Positions 60,781 through 64,000 of a stretch of 64,000 nt of DNA are shown here, one piece after another. The notes under the pieces were generated by a model. It saw only the letters and a list, made by a program, of their open reading frames with translations. It was not told the origin of the DNA and made no database searches. Position 1 is the first letter of the stretch. Each line of letters opens with the position of its first letter. The stretch comes from Brachypodius melanocephalos (lineage: Eukaryota; Chordata; Aves; Passeriformes; Pycnonotidae): NCBI GenBank assembly GCA_013398615.1, contig VZSR01000242.1, positions 434,001-498,000 on the forward strand. The letters run 5' to 3'. The position numbers and the translations under genes were made by a program.

Positions 60781-60914
60781 CTGCAGCGGGGCAGAGCTGC
60801 AGCGGGGCAGAGCTGCAGTGGGGCAGAGCTGCAGCAGGGCAGAGCTGCAGCGGGGCAGAGCTGCAGCGGGGCAGAGCTGCAGCGGGGCAGAGCTGCAGCG
60901 GGGCAGAGCTGCAG
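60781..60914 (+). repeat. 16-bp minisatellite, 8 full units plus a partial
   Basis: The unit CTGCAGCGGGGCAGAG is repeated head to tail eight times, from 60781 to 60908, followed by CTGCAG. Only units three (T for C) and four (A for G) differ from the consensus, by one base each. Because 16 is not a multiple of three, translation reads through all frames and yields repetitive spurious peptides on both strands. The high identity suggests recent expansion, so copy number is probably polymorphic. Confidence 0.95.
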
Positions 60915-61984
60915 GGGAGGAAACAGGCTGGGTCACAATGCAATGCTCGTACAGCCCCACCAAACATCCTCCATGGGTGTTCAAAGCACACCAAGCACAC
61001 AGAAAGGTTCCTGTGAGAGGCTGGGGTGCAGGGAGGGCAGGAGAAGAGGCAGCTGCTGCTCCTTCCACTCATGTACAGTGCCTAAGGGAAGCTCTCTGAG
61101 GCCACGGAGCCTGGAGCCAGATGTGGCACCTCCGAGCAATTCTTCTGTCAGTGTGGCCCTCACCCCAAAGAAAAATGTTGTTTTCCACCAAGATTCACAA
61201 CTAACCTTTTTCAACAGCAACTTTCTCTTCTATTAAGATGTAATTACCAGCTTTGTGACCCTGAGTCAAGCCTCTCTGAGATTTTCCTGTATTCGAGTAG
61301 CTCTTATTCCCTCTTCAGTGTCTTCTCCATGGCCAGTAACAGACTCAGCAACTCCAATTCCCAGGCAAAGAGCTCTTCAAAAAAGTGATGGTGGCAAACA
61401 AATAGAATTCTAGAAAGATCTCCCTTTTGAGTTAGTTCTGTGCGGGTCTATCAGCTGCAATTCAGCACTGGGGAGTCTTGACCATGAAAATTCCTGACTG
61501 AGCACCAAGAGGAACAGGAACTTTCCAGCAAGGTGCAGCTGAGCTGAACAAGCAAAGCTTGCCCAGTGATGATGGGAATGGGGTACGGCAGCTCCACGTC
61601 TCCCTCTGAGGCAGAGACTACAGCAAATTGATACGGCAATGCTCACCTGGAACTTGGATTTTTGCTTTCAGATTTAATGCTTGTTATCCTTTATGCTGCA
61701 GCCAAGTTTAAGAGAACTGCTCTGAGGAAGGGCACTGCCAACAGACAACTTTGCTGTGCCAGCTTTGGGATCCCCTGGTGATGCTCAAACCCCCAGTTCC
61801 CACCGAGGAGGAGAAAAAAGGAGGGGGTGGGAGGAAATTAGCATTCACAGAAACTGTTCCCAAAACGTTGATTTCCTTGAGTCTCCCTGGCGCTGTCTGC
61901 AGGGGCAGAGCCGCTCCTGCCGCCAGGATCTCGTCCCTTGTCACGGGCTGTGCTCAGCCCCAGCAGGCCCAGGGACCTCCTTCC

Positions 61985-62070
61985 CCTCCTTCTCAGCACA
62001 GATTTTCTCGAGCGAGCGCTTTCGGCGCCTTTCCGCAGCGCCCGCTCCTCGCCCCGCTCGCAGTCACACT
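61985..62070. promoter_or_regulatory. CpG-rich patch in intron 1
   Basis: A short cluster of CpGs (CTCGAGCGAGCGCTTTCGGC, CGCAGCGCCCGCTCCTCGCC) with palindromic GAGCGAGCGCTT-like words. Too small for a classic CpG island; could be an enhancer or alternative start region. Confidence 0.3.
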
Positions 62071-64000
62071 TCCCTGGAATTACTCTCCACGCTCGGGGAG
62101 AACGTGCAAGATGGTGCTAAAAATTACTTATTGTGAGGAGCAAGTTTACGCTATGAAACAGCCACTTCAGAGAAATATACGGCAAATTCGAGCGAGTTGT
62201 GCACAGATATTAAATTTGTGGAGGAAAAAAATGCCACTGCCACCTTTATGGCTTTTCTGGCTTAAAGAGTAAGAATAAAAGATGACAATAGCTCTGAAAT
62301 TACACTGGAGGCTGCACTGACTTTAAACATAGTGAATATCTATGTGATGCAATGGCATCGGGGAATTCTTTTCACTGGCTGAAACCAAAACGGTATGAGA
62401 ATAAAAATCCTGTGTTATGCCCAGATTAAAATATTTCTTTCGATCTTAAGAAGAAAATCCTTTTTTTTCTGCCATGAAAGCCTCTGCAGCTGTGGCCAAA
62501 ATGTGTTCCAGACTAAAGCAGTTCCTTTGCCCTCCCCTCACACTCCTATTGCCGCCAATCACCCCGCCTGCACAGATTTATGATGTGTCACCTGTGCTGG
62601 GATTAGATGTCACCCTTGTCTTTCTATTACCCAGATATTGATAGATCAAACTCCCTGGCCATACGTCGCCTGTCCCTTCAAAGGTTACAGCTGGCGGACA
62701 CCGAGGATCAATATCCATCTGCTCTGTCACTGACCACAGCGGACTCGGCCAGCGCCGGCGAGGGAGAATTCGGAATGGCAGCACAAGGCTGCTGCTCTGC
62801 ACAGCTCAGGCTTTTATTCCACATTTCTCATATGTTTCTAAGAAACACAAGCAGCTGGTCTCTTGCTTTGGCTCCAGCAGCTGATGGTCCATTGCCTAGG
62901 CAGTAAAAGGTCACTCACTAAAGACTGTCCTTCTCCCGTAAGGTCAGAGGTTTATCCAAGCGTCCCCCAAGGACACTGGCGTGAGCAGATCCTCAGCTGC
63001 ACCAGGGAGACAGAAAATCCTCTGTGGGAGGATCTGAGAAGGGGAGGCTGCTGAGGACTCAGAGGGGGCTCTCGGGGGACACTGAGGGACAGAAGCAAGG
63101 AAGGCAAAGGGCAGGAAAGGGCAAAGCTGTGAGTGGCCCCTCAGCAGAAACAGAGTCAGGAGCCCTTCCCTTGTGCTCCCCCTGACACTCAGCCGTCACT
63201 GGCAGCCAACACCCGCCAAGGACACCACCCAAAATCCACCACTGCTGTGCCCCGGCACTGCTTGGAAGCAGCATCAGCAAGGGAGAAGGTTTGACAACAC
63301 GAGACAGTCCCAGCAGGCTGCTGCCTCCATTCAGTGTGTTTAAATAACGCTCAGTTAGCATCAACACACGTTTATTATTAATGGAGCCCTAATACAGAAT
63401 TCCTTATCTACATTTATCTTCCAGCTACATCGCTACCAAGGACACCCACAGCTCAGATCCAGGGAAGGAGACCTTGATTAAACCCGAGTTTCAAACACAG
63501 GTGGAATTTCCTTTCCCTGCCTTGGCTTGCTCCATGGGGAGCGAAACCCTGATGAGGAGCAGGTCACTGCAGGTAAGAGGAGGAAGCGCAGATCAAATAT
63601 TCAGTTTTCACATTCAAAGAGCATGTTCTGTGCATTTCCCTGACCAGAACAACACCTCCTGCCTCACACTCCTTTCTGTCTCTGCCACGGGGGTAAAGCT
63701 GCAGCAGCCCCTGCCAAAACCTGAGCACAGGAGGAGAGAATTTACATGTTTGCAGGTTTGTCACCATCATTGTCACCTCTGTTTTTGCCCTGCGGTGGCC
63801 GGCAGCTGCCACCTGCCTCGCACCGAGCAGGGCACCGCTCACACCCCGAGCTGGCACATGGATCTGTGCAGGGAGCTCCCCATCTGCTCTCTGTCCACCT
63901 TCCCCTCAGCACAGATCCCTGCTCCCGGGGACTGGGAATGGACAGGGACACAACGGGGGGAACATCCACGGCATTGTCCAGCAGCAGGGAGCCCTGCCAT

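Larger units (their letters stand above)
56825..64000 (-). other. CADM1 intron 1, 3' part
   Basis: The final 7.2 kb of intron 1, which continues beyond the right edge; the signal-peptide exon is not found here. It contains a CR1 3'-end fragment at 57990-58043, an AT-rich block at 58210-58500, a 16-bp minisatellite at 60781-60914 and a CpG-rich patch at 61985-62070. In mammals this intron is very long, so absence of exon 1 is expected. Confidence 0.85.

Noticed and set aside
60457..61236. 259-residue plus-strand open frame, the longest in the window
   Set aside because: Its middle is a translation of the 16-bp minisatellite (SCSGAELQ.GRAAAGQ repeats), it lies antisense inside CADM1 intron 1, and the flanks show no known domain.
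1..64000. tRNA, rRNA, CRISPR, phage or bacterial operon structure
   Set aside because: No cloverleaf, spaced direct repeats or compact coding was seen; exon-intron structure shows vertebrate nuclear DNA.

Overview
This window is vertebrate nuclear DNA, most likely from a bird. It holds the 3' three quarters of one gene, CADM1 (cell adhesion molecule 1, also called SynCAM1, nectin-like 2 or TSLC1), transcribed on the minus strand. The call rests on eleven consecutive GT-AG exons. Their translations join in frame into three immunoglobulin domains, a Thr/Pro-rich stalk, a transmembrane helix and a cytoplasmic tail ending in EYFI. The bird assignment is inferred from a CR1-type repeat end in intron 1, an old CR1/L3-like LINE remnant in intron 5, low repeat content and short introns. 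There is no sign of prokaryotic or viral coding.

Layout, left to right. Positions 1-12250 are intergenic DNA downstream of CADM1, with no credible coding exon but several AT-rich blocks that look like candidate conserved noncoding elements, and a degenerate 19-bp tandem array near 9.9 kb. The 3' UTR occupies about 12250-14279, with an AATAAA at 12269-12274. Coding exons, in transcription order from right to left, are: exon 2 (56678-56824), 3 (55640-55792), 4 (53130-53267), 5 (51295-51450), 6 (43548-43647), 7 (40564-40736), 8 (36786-36857), 9 (28181-28213), 10 (22945-22998), 11 (14586-14717) and 12 (14280-14398). Exon 1 (signal peptide) is not in the window, and positions 56825-64000 are the 3' part of intron 1.

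How the parts work together. Exons 2+3, 4+5 and 6+7 each encode one Ig domain. Exons 8, 9 and 10 encode the extracellular stalk; each is a multiple of three with phase 1 at both ends, so any combination can be skipped without changing frame. Exon 11 carries the membrane helix and exon 12 the protein 4.1- and PDZ-binding tail plus the stop codon. Exons 9 and 10 have weak splice signals and upstream UGCAUG motifs, as expected for regulated cassette exons.

The most notable items are the two micro/cassette exons and their flanking signals, an apparently lost N-glycosylation sequon in Ig1, the broken LINE reverse-transcriptase fragment in intron 5, a 16-bp minisatellite in intron 1, and a periodic GTTTG array downstream of the gene. 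I did not find an undescribed multi-gene system. Comparisons with human CADM1 are from memory and were not computed.
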